The position numbers were made by a program, and so were the translations under genes. From assembly GCA_021604765.1 (NCBI GenBank), contig BQJP01000011.1:1-64000 (forward strand): a stretch of DNA of 64,000 nt, given 5' to 3'. The notes below the pieces were generated by a model. That model was given only the letters and a program-made list of their open reading frames with translations, did no database searches and was not told the origin of the DNA. This stretch comes from Thermodesulfobacteriota bacterium (GTDB lineage: Bacteria; Desulfobacterota_D; UBA1144; Nemesobacterales; UBA2774). This document shows, in pieces, positions 27,936-37,084 of the stretch (within the stretch, counting starts at the first letter, position 1; every line of letters begins with the position of its first letter).

Positions 27936-28118
27936 ATGACATCAAAACAGAGCAAAAGAGACACAGAAGAAAAAACCGTACAGATAAGTATTAGGGTTGC
28001 TGAATCTGTACGCAAAGAACTAAAATTAATTTCTGTTAAGGAAGATAAAAGTCTCAATTTCCTATTAGAAGAAATAGTCACTAGCTACCTCAAGAAATAT
28101 CCTGTTAAAATTAACTAA
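27936..28118 (+). CDS. Small ribbon-helix-helix DNA-binding protein
   Basis: A 60-residue protein with the RHH pattern: strand TVQISIRVAESV (about residues 14-25) followed by two helices (RKELKLISVKEDKSLNFLLEEIVTSYLKK). The N-terminal tail is polar and charged. It is divergent from the integrase, with a palindrome just upstream, so it may control integrase or its own expression. No toxin partner follows, so an antitoxin role is unlikely. The opposite-strand ORF covering it lacks any family pattern. Confidence 0.7.
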   Translation: MTSKQSKRDTEEKTVQISIRVAESVRKELKLISVKEDKSLNFLLEEIVTSYLKKYPVKIN

Positions 28119-28185
28119 GTACATTTGCTTTCTAAATATTTTCATAGAATTAAAAAATTTGGAATTAAAGGCTCTTAGGTGCCGG

Positions 28186-29253
28186 CTACAAAAATATGGT
28201 GAATCTGAAACAGATCGCTATCATGCTGCCGTGTGTGATGCGTTTCCAGTACGTCTGAATCACCAGGATAGTAGTCCCTGTTTGTTTACAGATATTTTGT
28301 AAAGGTCGAAGAACTACATTCATATCCTCGCCAGAATTTAAATCTCGGCCCCTAATTAAGTTTATCAGGGGATCAAGGACTACTAGTCGAGGCTTGTATT
28401 CAAGAATCTTTGTTGTTAAAGCTTCGAGGACTTTAAAGTCGGTCAATATACATTCCCCTATGTGGAAGTGAAAGTCTGGCTCATATTTATCAGGATTCCC
28501 CAACATTTTCCAGATACGTTTATTTAATCTAACTACACCGTCCTCTGTAGAAACAAATAAGACTCCTCCCTTTATAACTTTTTTATCCCATATGGTTTCA
28601 CCTAATCCTATCGAAATAGCGAATAGAAGGGCTAGTAGAGATTTTCCGAGTTTTGGTTTCCCAGCAAGAATAAGCAAACAGGAAGTAGGAATTAGATCTG
28701 CGATTAGAAATTCAATCTCCGGCTCTTGACTTCCCACTAATTCGTGCCAGGGAGATAGCTCTATATGGAGATCAGATGATGATCTATTCCTTGATATAGC
28801 CTTCATAACCTGCTCGCCAGCTTGCTCGCTGCTTATAGATCCAGACCGGAGACGGTGATCTAGTGAGGTAAAAACCTCACATAGATGTCTTTCATCTGCC
28901 TTGATTTTTACCAATTCTGCATAATATGTTGCATTCTGTGAAGTTGGCACTAGCTCAGTAAGATAGGTGAGATAACTACTTTCACCTACTTCTTTTAGGA
29001 GATTGCCTTTGGATTTCAAATAATCGAAGAGAGTAAGAAGGTCTATTGGTATATTTTTGTTATTGAGATCAATCATGGCATCAAAAATCTTTACGTGTGA
29101 TTCATTATAGAAATCAGAAGAGGATATTATCTGCACAATATCCTTAATCTTACTTCTGTCTATTAAAATTGCCCCCAATACTGCTTGTTCAGCTTCAATA
29201 TTGTTTGGATAACTTTGGTTTACTATGTTTTTTTGTATGTTCTCTTGTTTCAT
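28186..29253 (-). CDS. DnaB-N / RepA-like replicative ATPase of the island, C-terminus perhaps truncated
   Basis: A 355-residue protein. Residues about 14-120 match the DnaB N-terminal domain (NIEAEQAVLGAILIDRSK). A RecA-like ATPase follows, with Walker A AGKPKLGKSLLAL near 195 and Walker B RLVVLDPLINLIRG near 272. The expected ILVIHH-type sensor motif then becomes ILVIQTYWKRITHGS and the protein ends abruptly, lacking the last helicase segment, so the 3' end may be frameshifted or truncated. It probably served replication of the excised element. It lies 21 bp downstream of the excisionase gene. Confidence 0.75.
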   Translation of the reverse strand: MKQENIQKNIVNQSYPNNIEAEQAVLGAILIDRSKIKDIVQIISSSDFYNESHVKIFDAMIDLNNKNIPIDLLTLFDYLKSKGNLLKEVGESSYLTYLTELVPTSQNATYYAELVKIKADERHLCEVFTSLDHRLRSGSISSEQAGEQVMKAISRNRSSSDLHIELSPWHELVGSQEPEIEFLIADLIPTSCLLILAGKPKLGKSLLALLFAISIGLGETIWDKKVIKGGVLFVSTEDGVVRLNKRIWKMLGNPDKYEPDFHFHIGECILTDFKVLEALTTKILEYKPRLVVLDPLINLIRGRDLNSGEDMNVVLRPLQNICKQTGTTILVIQTYWKRITHGSMIAICFRFTIFL

Positions 29254-29274
29254 TATTTCGTCATATTCCCAGAT

Positions 29275-29469
29275 CTATTTCATAGTTCTAATATTTGCTC
29301 TCAGATATTTTTCAAGTTCGGACCTTAAGACCAGGGCACGTGATCCAATTTTTGATATTGGCAATTTTCCTTCAGCACTTAAACGGTAAACGTATGACAA
29401 GCTCAAACCAGTGAGTCTGGCTACTTCAGGTAATGTATAAGATAGCTTTTGTTCATTTCCTGTTTCCAT
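29275..29469 (-). CDS. Excisionase/AlpA-like helix-turn-helix protein
   Basis: A 64-residue protein with a MerR-type helix-turn-helix: YTLPEVARLTGLSLSYVYRLSAEGKLPISKIGSRALVLRSELEKYL. This is the DNA-binding fold of recombination directionality factors (Xis/AlpA). It is first in a short operon with the DnaB-like gene and is divergent from the unknown 327-residue gene. It probably assists excision of the island. Confidence 0.82.
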   Translation of the reverse strand: METGNEQKLSYTLPEVARLTGLSLSYVYRLSAEGKLPISKIGSRALVLRSELEKYLRANIRTMK

Positions 29470-29532
29470 GATTTATATCTCCTTGTATTGAATTTGCACT
29501 CTATATTTAATTTTGCTATACTCATCATCTAG

Positions 29533-30516
29533 ATGCAAGCGAGTGCATTATTTGCACTTGGTGCAATTTCTGCATTAATAAAAATTCCAATGAAGAAAAA
29601 TGAAATAGGCAAGATAGCGAATAAATTAGGTTGGGAATTCGAGGAGACAGAAGAAGCAATTAAAGAGCTATTACATGAAAAATCAATAATAAAAGACTGG
29701 AAAAAATTTTTCAACATGTGCCTAGCAACTAAGGACCCACATGCAAGAATGAGAAGAGTTATTGAATATCTAAATAGCCAACTTCCAAATAAAAAGTCAG
29801 ATCTAGTAGAGATTATTTGCGACTGGCTTCATATCCCTGATCCCTGCTTTTCTGTTTGGGCTTTATACAATATAGCTGATCTAAAAAAGGAGCGTAGAAA
29901 TTCATACTATTGGTGGAAAAATTTGAGAATGCAAAAATCATTTAAATTGTTATTTACCACGAAAACACTGCCTGGGATATTTTATTCAGATAACCTTTAT
30001 GATCCTAGTGAATTATGTGATCATTATCTCAGTCGTCTAGTTAAGGACAAAGAAGAATACGTAGAAAGTATAAGTGCAGACTCCTTTTTACTTGCAGTTG
30101 TGGCACGGGTGGGATTTTTAGCATTTAATGTAAGCGCATTCCGTGCCCATGCTTCATGGTATAGCCTTGATCCTCCACAATATATTTATGCTAAAGAGTT
30201 AGCCGGAGCTTTGAGTGAAAAGTATTTAAGTAATACTGATAATACAGATAGAAAGTATTGGTTGTATTATGTCTTAGTAGAAATTTTGCTAAAAGAAAAA
30301 GAGTTTGAAAGCACTTGTAGAGAAGTTGAACGACTTCTTAATGTACCCTATAAAACTATTCGTAGGAGATATTTTGAAAGGAAGAAAAAGCTTAATGAGA
30401 TCAAAACTAAAAATCCAACTTTTGGTATTAGTAATATTATAACAGAGTTTTATTTAGCTCCAGCCATTAAGAGGCATCTTAAAATTGATACAAGTAGTTC
30501 CTACACAGAGAATTAA
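29533..30516 (+). CDS. Hypothetical protein of the island core, possible DNA-binding C-terminus
   Basis: A 327-residue protein with no recognised family. It appears alpha-helical and charged, with Trp/Tyr-rich stretches (RNSYYWWKNLRMQKS). Near residues 270-292, EVERLLNVPYKTIRRRYFERKKKL looks like a helix-turn-helix, so it may be a regulator. The N-terminal part (GKIANKLGWEFEETEEAIKELLHEKS) also resembles a winged-helix replication-type segment. It is divergent from the excisionase; its place in the integration module suggests control of element maintenance or a restriction-like host factor. Function unknown. Confidence 0.7.
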   Translation: MQASALFALGAISALIKIPMKKNEIGKIANKLGWEFEETEEAIKELLHEKSIIKDWKKFFNMCLATKDPHARMRRVIEYLNSQLPNKKSDLVEIICDWLHIPDPCFSVWALYNIADLKKERRNSYYWWKNLRMQKSFKLLFTTKTLPGIFYSDNLYDPSELCDHYLSRLVKDKEEYVESISADSFLLAVVARVGFLAFNVSAFRAHASWYSLDPPQYIYAKELAGALSEKYLSNTDNTDRKYWLYYVLVEILLKEKEFESTCREVERLLNVPYKTIRRRYFERKKKLNEIKTKNPTFGISNIITEFYLAPAIKRHLKIDTSSSYTEN

Positions 30517-30721
30517 ATCATATTTATCTCAAGTATATATTTAATATATATTGCTAATCACAAATAAGTCTATGAATTTTATTGATCGACCATATCCTTA
30601 ATAATATTATAGAATCTCTCGAATCTACACTGTATATTTGCTCAATTTCATTGAATAACTTTACATATCTAACTTATAACTAGAATTATTGATAAACATT
30701 AATAAAATTCTCCGTTTTTCA

Positions 30722-30925
30722 TTAGCTGTAGGCTTTTTGTACCGATGGACACTTGACACTTCCGTAGGAACAAAACACACAGCAGTCGCCGGGTTTGGGT
30801 TTTAACATTGCCTTACACTTAGTGCATTCATAGAAAAACTGGCATGAATCCGTAGGCATTGTCTCCTTTTTCTCGAACCCACAGTCAGGGCATTTAATAA
30901 CTGATTCTAATTCCTCACTTTTCAT
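30722..30925 (-). CDS. GDCCVFCSYG-motif zinc-ribbon-like protein
   Basis: A 67-residue cysteine-rich protein with CPDCG, CTKC and the conserved string GDCCVFCSYGSVKCPSVQ. A short family with this motif is commonly found beside mercury and other metal-resistance genes. Eight or more cysteines suggest one or two zinc ribbons or a metal-capture role. It is transcribed alone, between the island core and the GH13 gene. Confidence 0.75.
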   Translation of the reverse strand: MKSEELESVIKCPDCGFEKKETMPTDSCQFFYECTKCKAMLKPKPGDCCVFCSYGSVKCPSVQKAYS

Positions 30926-31087
30926 ATCAAAAATATATATGATACTGTCTTAATCGAAAGTTTTATGTTAAAAAATTTCCAGCTTTAGAAGATATCTGAT
31001 AATTGGTATACTAAATAAAGTTAAGGATTAGGTATTCATTTATTGGTTACTTTCAGCTGAGCATATTATGGATACTACCAAAAAGAT

Positions 31088-32947
31088 ATGATTGAATCAC
31101 AAAACTCAGATCATTCTAAATTTCACCTTTTAGAGCCGGATTATAGCAAACCATCTTATATACTCCCAAAGAATTTACATAAAAGAATTTTAGAAAAGCT
31201 TGTTTTTCTATATGGAGAAGAAAGAGCCGAAAGTTGCTTTAATGAAATTAGTAGAATTATGAAGGCTTATTATTCTTACAAATCCCAAAATATGATAGAT
31301 TGGGAGAAGACCATTGATCCATCAAATAGATTTACAGAAAAGGATGTAATATTAATTACATACGGTGATCTGGTTTGCGGTGATGAGGAGTCGCCTCTCC
31401 AGAGTCTGAGAGATTTTAGCAGTAAATATATTAAAGGCACAATTAACACATTGCACATTCTTCCCTTCTTTCCATACTCCTCAGATCGCGGTTTCTCAGT
31501 AACTGATTTTAAACAAGTCGATCCTCAGCTCGGGACATGGGAGGATATCACAAATTTAAAGACTGACTACCGTCTTATGTTTGATGGTGTCTTTAACCAT
31601 GTCTCTGCTAAAAGTGCCTGGTTTGAAGAGTTCCTAAATCAAAACCCAGATTACGTTGATTTCTTTGAATCCTATCCCTCAAAGGAATCCATTCCTAAAA
31701 ATGCTTTGAAGTCTGTAGTAAGACCTCGTACTTCAGATTTATTAACGAAGTTCGAAACTATAAAAGGTGAAAGATACGTATGGACTACTTTCAGTCCAGA
31801 TCAAATTGATCTTAACTACAAAAATCCAAAAGTTCTCATCAAAATTATTGATATACTTCTTTTTTATGTGAGAATGGGAGCGGATATAGTAAGGCTAGAC
31901 GCAGTCACCTATCTGTGGAATGAGCTAGGTACTTCTTCGGCAAACTTGAAGCAGACGCATATGATTGTAAAGCTATTTCGTGACGTGCTTGATGCCGTCG
32001 CTCCAGATGTAGCAATTATTACCGAAACAAACGTTCCGCATGAGGAGAATATCAAGTATTTCGGGAACGGTTATGATGAGGCTCAAATGGTTTATAATTT
32101 TGCACTCCCACCACTTGTCCTTTACTCATTTCATACCCAAGACTCTTCAAAACTTACAGAGTGGGCACAAGCACTTGAAAAAATATCTGATACCGCAACC
32201 TATTTTAATTTTCTTGACTCCCATGACGGTGTTAGCATCCAGGGAGCTATTAATCTTCTAAGCAAAGAAGAAATAAAACTCTTAGAACAACGAGCTGTAG
32301 AACATGGTGGACTCATTTCTTATAAAGACAATGGAGATGGAACTGTTAGCCCATACGAATTAAACATCACATGGTATAGTGCTCTTAATCGAAAAGACAG
32401 TAATGAGCAAGTCGATCTACAAATTAAACGATTTATTGCTTCTAGATCGATTGCACTGGTTCTGATGGGTGTTCCAGGCATTTACCTCCTAAGTCTATTT
32501 GGATCAAAGAATGATGTAAAAGCGGTCTTAGAAGGTAAAAACCCAAGAATAATTAATAGGAAGACGATTTGTAAGCATGCGTGTGATAAAGCCCTTTATG
32601 ATGAGGATACAACCACCTATAGAATAAATGAATATTTCGGCAGAATAATCAAGAAACGTGCACAAGAAAAGGCATTTCACCCTAATGCCCCACAAAAGGT
32701 TCTTAATATATCAACTTCACTATTTTCTATACTTAGAACATCTGTGGATGGTAAAGAAACAATCTTGGCCCTAACAAATATCACAGAAAAAAATCTGAAG
32801 TTTGAAGTTAATACTAGGGATTTTGGGTTAGAAACAGATCACTGGAATGATGTTCTGTCAGAGAAATCTTTTATATCCGAGAATGGGAAATTCTCTATTA
32901 ATATTGAACCTTATGGGATGCTTTGGCTAAAAACAACATTGAATTAA
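31088..32947 (+). CDS. GH13 subfamily 18-like sugar phosphorylase (sucrose/glucosylglycerate phosphorylase family)
   Basis: A 619-residue alpha-amylase-fold enzyme. Conserved regions: MFDGVFNHVSAKS (near 160), GADIVRLDAVTYLWNELGT with the catalytic Asp (near 264-280), TETNVPHEENI with the acid/base Glu (near 313), and FLDSHDGVSIQG with the third acid (near 378). Family members cleave sucrose, glucosylglycerol or glucosylglycerate with phosphate to give glucose-1-phosphate. Substrate cannot be fixed by eye; an N-terminal extension of about 80 residues points to the glucosylglycerate-type branch. It faces the phosphoketolase operon and could feed it (inference). Confidence 0.85.
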   Translation: MIESQNSDHSKFHLLEPDYSKPSYILPKNLHKRILEKLVFLYGEERAESCFNEISRIMKAYYSYKSQNMIDWEKTIDPSNRFTEKDVILITYGDLVCGDEESPLQSLRDFSSKYIKGTINTLHILPFFPYSSDRGFSVTDFKQVDPQLGTWEDITNLKTDYRLMFDGVFNHVSAKSAWFEEFLNQNPDYVDFFESYPSKESIPKNALKSVVRPRTSDLLTKFETIKGERYVWTTFSPDQIDLNYKNPKVLIKIIDILLFYVRMGADIVRLDAVTYLWNELGTSSANLKQTHMIVKLFRDVLDAVAPDVAIITETNVPHEENIKYFGNGYDEAQMVYNFALPPLVLYSFHTQDSSKLTEWAQALEKISDTATYFNFLDSHDGVSIQGAINLLSKEEIKLLEQRAVEHGGLISYKDNGDGTVSPYELNITWYSALNRKDSNEQVDLQIKRFIASRSIALVLMGVPGIYLLSLFGSKNDVKAVLEGKNPRIINRKTICKHACDKALYDEDTTTYRINEYFGRIIKKRAQEKAFHPNAPQKVLNISTSLFSILRTSVDGKETILALTNITEKNLKFEVNTRDFGLETDHWNDVLSEKSFISENGKFSINIEPYGMLWLKTTLN

Positions 32948-33074
32948 GTATTAGTGGAAGAATGTGAACTTTTAATAGTTTGTATTATGATAAGTACCAA
33001 AGACGTTCATTGATGACGAAATATTGATCACTCTGACAAACTAATACTACATTTTAGCGAATATCTTCATCGAG

Positions 33075-33098
33075 ACAATATTTACTTATATTGTTTTT
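33075..33098 (+). terminator. Weak AT-rich terminator after the GH13 gene
   Basis: ACAATAT-ttactt-ATATTGT followed by TTTTT. A seven-pair AT-rich stem between the convergent GH13 and glycosyltransferase genes. It may work in either direction. Confidence 0.45.
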
Positions 33099-33118
33099 CA
33101 AAAACACAATATTTAATC

Positions 33119-34234
33119 TCATAATTTCACCATTCTACCACCACTAAGTACACGATATTTAATTCCTCCCCAAGTCGTCGTTCGCAAGAATAGAGATTTA
33201 AAGAATACAGAGAGGAAAATTACATCACCAAAGATACTTTCATAACAAACTCTTTTTTCTCCTGAAACGAGGAACCAGAGATGACTTTTCAAAATCAGTG
33301 TCGAGATCGCTAAAAGAAACCCGAGAATCATTAAGGAATAATTCCAGAATATAGCGGACAAAATCAATATCAGTAGATAACTATATAAAATTGCATATTG
33401 GGAATTATGATTAGTTTTCTTCATTGATATTCCGTAAAGCGCCGCACGTGTAAACTTATTAATAAGTTCATTGAAATTTAGAGTTCCTACAGGAGAGTCA
33501 ACAATTGGACCAAGGCTTACTTTAATCCCTAATTCTTTGGCCCTAGTCCCCATAGCTACATCTTCTGCCACATAGTCCTTAAAGGCTTCGATCCCACCAA
33601 GGATATTTAGGGCATTTTTTGAAAGTCCTATCGTACCACCCATCGCTTTATTTCCATTTTCAAGGATAGACGGTGCTATAAAACCTATTTGTTCAAAATT
33701 CCAAAAACCCGCAAAAATTCTCGCCCAGAGATTTTTTGGATTGAGATGTCTTGTCAAACATGAGACCATATCACTTCTATTTTCCAATTGATATACGATT
33801 TGTCTGCAAGTAGTTGGATAAGCATAAATATCACTGTCACTTAAGATTAATATGTTATATTTAGCCTTCTTCAAACCGTAAAACAAATTAGACATTTTCC
33901 CACTGAATCCTTCCGCTACAGGATTTACAACTATTTTAATATGATCCAGATCTTGAATTTGTTTCACGATAACGATCCCCGGATCACTTTTATCCTGAAA
34001 AGAAAATATTACTTGCTTGGTTCCGCTGTAATCTTGCCCTAACCAAGAACGATAGTTATTCTCTGAAAACTCGTCAGCTCCCTTAACAGGTTTTATGATA
34101 GAAATATCTGGTTGTATATTACTTAAAGGTAAATTTCTGCTGTAATGCAGACACTTAATAAAGTCTCTATAGATTCGATATATAACGAACACCAATACAG
34201 GAAAGAGAATTAGCCCGATGATCAAGCCAAACAT
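33119..34234 (-). CDS. Membrane glycosyltransferase, GT21 (ceramide glucosyltransferase / HpnI-like)
   Basis: A 371-residue protein: an N-terminal helix (about residues 1-20), a GT-A catalytic domain with VSIIKPVKGAD-like SIIKPVKGADEFSENNY near 45-60 and the metal-binding DSD in ILILSDSDIYAYP near 132, the acceptor Asp in DYVAEDVAMGTRAKELG near 220, and C-terminal helices (about 275-315). This layout is typical of GT21 enzymes that move sugars onto ceramide- or hopanoid-like lipids. The QxxRW box is not clear (KFTRAALYG is in its place). It is last in the minus-strand series, 2 bp after the channel gene. Confidence 0.78.
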   Translation of the reverse strand: MFGLIIGLILFPVLVFVIYRIYRDFIKCLHYSRNLPLSNIQPDISIIKPVKGADEFSENNYRSWLGQDYSGTKQVIFSFQDKSDPGIVIVKQIQDLDHIKIVVNPVAEGFSGKMSNLFYGLKKAKYNILILSDSDIYAYPTTCRQIVYQLENRSDMVSCLTRHLNPKNLWARIFAGFWNFEQIGFIAPSILENGNKAMGGTIGLSKNALNILGGIEAFKDYVAEDVAMGTRAKELGIKVSLGPIVDSPVGTLNFNELINKFTRAALYGISMKKTNHNSQYAILYSYLLILILSAIFWNYSLMILGFLLAISTLILKSHLWFLVSGEKRVCYESIFGDVIFLSVFFKSLFLRTTTWGGIKYRVLSGGRMVKL

Positions 34235-34236
34235 TA

Positions 34237-34722
34237 TTAATTATTCTCCTTTTTATAATCATAATGCATAAATTTTGCATTGCCGTGAGAATTCCACATT
34301 CTTTGCACCCCAAAGTAAGTAAATGCTGCCGACCAGGTAATTAAAATGAGGCCATTTAAAGCCTCTATAGCTGTGAGTATTCGTAAACCGCCCACTGGGA
34401 AAATGTCCCCGACACCTAGAGAGGTATAAGTTGTAGCAGAGAAATAATGATAGACTAGAAAAGAATCCTGAATATTGCCGGCAAGCGCCGTAACCCCTGC
34501 ATATTTTACAAGGATCCAATAGGCCAAAGCATATATTGTAATTGCAAGGATATGAGCTACAAATATTCCCGTAATCATAATCAGCATGAAGTTACGCGGT
34601 TTTGTTGGCACTCTGGCAACTGTACGTGAGATCACGCACAGACACTCATAAAAAATTCCTGTAACTAGAAAAAAAATACCGATGCCGGTTATTGCTGTCA
34701 CTAATATATGAATCATGTTCAT
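34237..34722 (-). CDS. Two-helix potassium-channel-like protein
   Basis: A 161-residue protein with three hydrophobic segments. A pore-loop sequence TYTSLGVGDIFPVGG near residues 95-108 matches the K+ channel selectivity filter (TxGxGD form, here SLGVGD), followed by the second pore helix (LRILTAIEALNGLILITWSAAFTYFG). No cytoplasmic RCK domain is present. It lies between an EamA transporter and a glycosyltransferase with 2-4 bp gaps, so it is co-transcribed. Likely K+ leak or membrane-potential control under ion stress (inference). Confidence 0.8.
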   Translation of the reverse strand: MNMIHILVTAITGIGIFFLVTGIFYECLCVISRTVARVPTKPRNFMLIMITGIFVAHILAITIYALAYWILVKYAGVTALAGNIQDSFLVYHYFSATTYTSLGVGDIFPVGGLRILTAIEALNGLILITWSAAFTYFGVQRMWNSHGNAKFMHYDYKKENN

Positions 34723-34726
34723 TTGG

Positions 34727-35632
34727 TTATTCCCCGCTCACAAGTAGTCGTGCTACCCAAGCCCAGGTCTTCTGTGGCCAGTTGACCAAGATTATGCCCA
34801 ATAATATTAGGCTGATACCGGCTACAACCAGAAGATCATAAGTTTCTTCATAAAAAGCTATACCCATCGCTAGACCAAAAATCGGCACTAGAAAGCTGAA
34901 TACATTTGCACGATTGAGTTCTGTTTTTTTAAGAACATGGCACCATAACCAATAGGCCAAAGCCGTACCCGGCAAGCTTAACCCAACCAAACTTAAAACG
35001 AATTCTGGAGACCATTCTACACTCGAAGTATCCTCTGTTAATATGGCAATAAGTGCAAGAAATATGCTGCCCAGAATGAGTTGCCAGCCCATGGCAGTTA
35101 GGGCATCAATCTGAGAAGAGATGTAACGAATTAGTATATTACTGATGGTAATCCCGGATGCCGACAGCAAAATATAGCCAATTCCTGTAAGATAAGCGCT
35201 ACCGTAAGTAGACAACAAACCAGGTAGCGCAATAATTACGATTCCTAAAAATCCGAGCAGCATACCCCACTTACCGCGTGTATCCAGATACTCTCCTAGA
35301 ATGAAAAACGCCAGCAGGCTTGCCATCAGTGGCTGTGTATTGGAGACAACGGTTGCAATACCTGGAGAGACAAATTCAGAAGCATGAAACATTCCGAAGA
35401 AACCAAGAGTGGTTGCGCCCAGACCAATCAAAGCTAGAATAAACCAATTTTTCCGACCTTTTGGCTGGTTGCGGCGCAGAATCAATGCTATTACTAGTAA
35501 AGTCGCTCCTGCAATAAAAGCACGCATAGCAGCAAAAGTCAGATGCGGTGCAAATTGGAGTCCCATTGTTATCAATGGGAAACATATTGCCCATAAGAAC
35601 ATGACAAGTACTATTTGGAGAGTATGTAGCAT
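34727..35632 (-). CDS. EamA/DMT family transporter
   Basis: A 301-residue protein with about ten membrane helices arranged as two EamA repeats (residues about 5-135 and 145-290). Family patterns: AMRAFIAGATLLVIALI near 38-55, VSNTQPLMASLLAFFILGEYLD near 95-116, and LVPIFGLAMGIAFYEE near 245-260. Substrates range from amino acids to nucleosides; unknown here. It lies 28 bp after the CDF gene. Confidence 0.88.
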   Translation of the reverse strand: MLHTLQIVLVMFLWAICFPLITMGLQFAPHLTFAAMRAFIAGATLLVIALILRRNQPKGRKNWFILALIGLGATTLGFFGMFHASEFVSPGIATVVSNTQPLMASLLAFFILGEYLDTRGKWGMLLGFLGIVIIALPGLLSTYGSAYLTGIGYILLSASGITISNILIRYISSQIDALTAMGWQLILGSIFLALIAILTEDTSSVEWSPEFVLSLVGLSLPGTALAYWLWCHVLKKTELNRANVFSFLVPIFGLAMGIAFYEETYDLLVVAGISLILLGIILVNWPQKTWAWVARLLVSGE

Positions 35633-35660
35633 TGTGCTTATTTAATCTGAATTCTCAAAG

Positions 35661-36623
35661 TTAACTACTGCCTATATAATCGATTGCGGCGGCCTGATCT
35701 TCAACCCTATCCGGGCATGATTTCTCTACCTGTAAAGTTGAAAAGTAAAAACTGAATTTTTCTTTTAATAGATTATAGGCTGCTTCAAGAATTTCATCAT
35801 GATCAGCCTTATCATCAATAGCTATATGCGCAGAAAACAAATTTTTGCCTGACGTAAGTGACCAGGCATGGATATGGTGTATTCCCTTCACTCCATCTAT
35901 TCTTTGCAGATTACTTATAACCTCGTTAACATCAATACTCTTGGGTGTAGCCTCCAGAAGAATGTCAAATGTTTCTTTAATAATTACCCAAGACGCGTAA
36001 AACAAAACTAGACCAAATAACATGCCCAATATTGGATCAATAGCATAAAATCCCGTCAGCTTGATAACAACTGCGGCCACGATAATAATAATGCTGCCGA
36101 CAAAGGTCTGCATAACATGCCAGAATGCCCCTTTCATATTGAGATTGTTTTTTTGCTTTTTATATAGCAAACCAATAGAGATAAATTCGATTATAAGACC
36201 CCCGCCAGCAGCAAGGAACATAGGACCCGTTGGAATCTCGATCTCGTTTCTCAACCGTTGGTAACCCATCCAAAAAACATAAATTGCCATTAATAATAGA
36301 AAAACGCCATTTATAAGGGCTCCAACAATTTCTGCCCGTTTCATGCCAAATGTGTGACCGCTTTCGGGTTTACGCATCGCAATACGATTGGCAATAAGCG
36401 CGATCAATATACCACCAACAGCTGAAAAAGTATGGAAAGCATCCGATATGACTGAAATGGACCCGGAATAAAAGCCCAAGCCAAGCTCAATGAAAAAATA
36501 AATACCAGTTAACCAACCTGTAATTTTTAATACTCTGGAATCGGCCTCAATCCCATGAAGCGAGTGACCTTTATCACTATAATTATCATTATTTTTTACA
36601 TCTTTTTTATGTGACTCATTCAT
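35661..36623 (-). CDS. Cation diffusion facilitator family protein with two altered metal-site residues
   Basis: A 320-residue CDF/ZnT protein with six membrane helices and a C-terminal ferredoxin-like domain (about 225-300, with HHIHAW). In CzcD-type transporters the metal is held by HxxxD in helices 2 and 5. Here helix 2 reads DAFHTFSA (Asp61, His64, Ala68) and helix 5 reads HVMQT (His169, Thr173), so both carboxylates of the HxxxD pairs are lost while Asp61 and both His remain. The fold is clear, but metal choice or coupling may differ. It probably exports a divalent ion from the cytoplasm. Confidence 0.85.
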   Translation of the reverse strand: MNESHKKDVKNNDNYSDKGHSLHGIEADSRVLKITGWLTGIYFFIELGLGFYSGSISVISDAFHTFSAVGGILIALIANRIAMRKPESGHTFGMKRAEIVGALINGVFLLLMAIYVFWMGYQRLRNEIEIPTGPMFLAAGGGLIIEFISIGLLYKKQKNNLNMKGAFWHVMQTFVGSIIIIVAAVVIKLTGFYAIDPILGMLFGLVLFYASWVIIKETFDILLEATPKSIDVNEVISNLQRIDGVKGIHHIHAWSLTSGKNLFSAHIAIDDKADHDEILEAAYNLLKEKFSFYFSTLQVEKSCPDRVEDQAAAIDYIGSS

Positions 36624-36760
36624 ATCTCAATTCCTATTAATAAATATATGAGCACTTTTATTCTTTCATCCAAGGCTTATCATCTTGTTAATATTGCCCT
36701 AACACTTGAAAATAAGTTTTGAAAAAACAAACGCTAAGCTAAATGATCTGCCTCTGGCAT

Positions 36761-37048
36761 TTACTTTCTAGCAAACATCCTCTTAAAAAAATTATAAAGT
36801 GGACAAAAAACAAGAGCTATATAGAAACCATAAGCAAAGCTTTCAATAATGCCCAGAATGAAACTACTCCATGTTAACCAAGTAAAACCGGGTAGCAACC
36901 TCATCCATGACTCGTACATAGCTTGTCCAGGAAAGATCAGATCAAATGTCACGCACAATATAAAGCTAATTACAAAAAATATGCCTAGAGCAAGACCCAA
37001 AGGCCTCCAATCTAAGGTGTGATAATGATGTGATTTCTTAGAATTCAT
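36761..37048 (-). CDS. DUF5676-family small membrane protein
   Basis: A 95-residue protein with two helices (about residues 15-37 and 58-82). The string WSSFILGIIESFAYGFYIALVFCPLYNFF and the LLPGFTW motif match the DUF5676 family, commonly found in metal-resistance loci. His-rich N-terminus (SHHYHTLDW). No biochemical role is known. It sits downstream of the CopB-type ATPase and the 51-residue His-rich protein. Confidence 0.78.
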   Translation of the reverse strand: MNSKKSHHYHTLDWRPLGLALGIFFVISFILCVTFDLIFPGQAMYESWMRLLPGFTWLTWSSFILGIIESFAYGFYIALVFCPLYNFFKRMFARK

Positions 37049-37084
37049 AGTAATCCTCCTATTGCTGATTATCTGAAATATCGG

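Noticed and set aside
27833-28081. Minus-strand ORF of 82 codons opposite the RHH gene
   Set aside because: It is the shadow of the plus-strand RHH gene, which has a clear fold pattern; the minus-strand product has none.
28186-29253. Chromosomal replicative helicase dnaB
   Set aside because: It has the DnaB N-domain but is about 100 residues too short, sits in the island core, and has a RepA-like ATPase part; it is an element protein.
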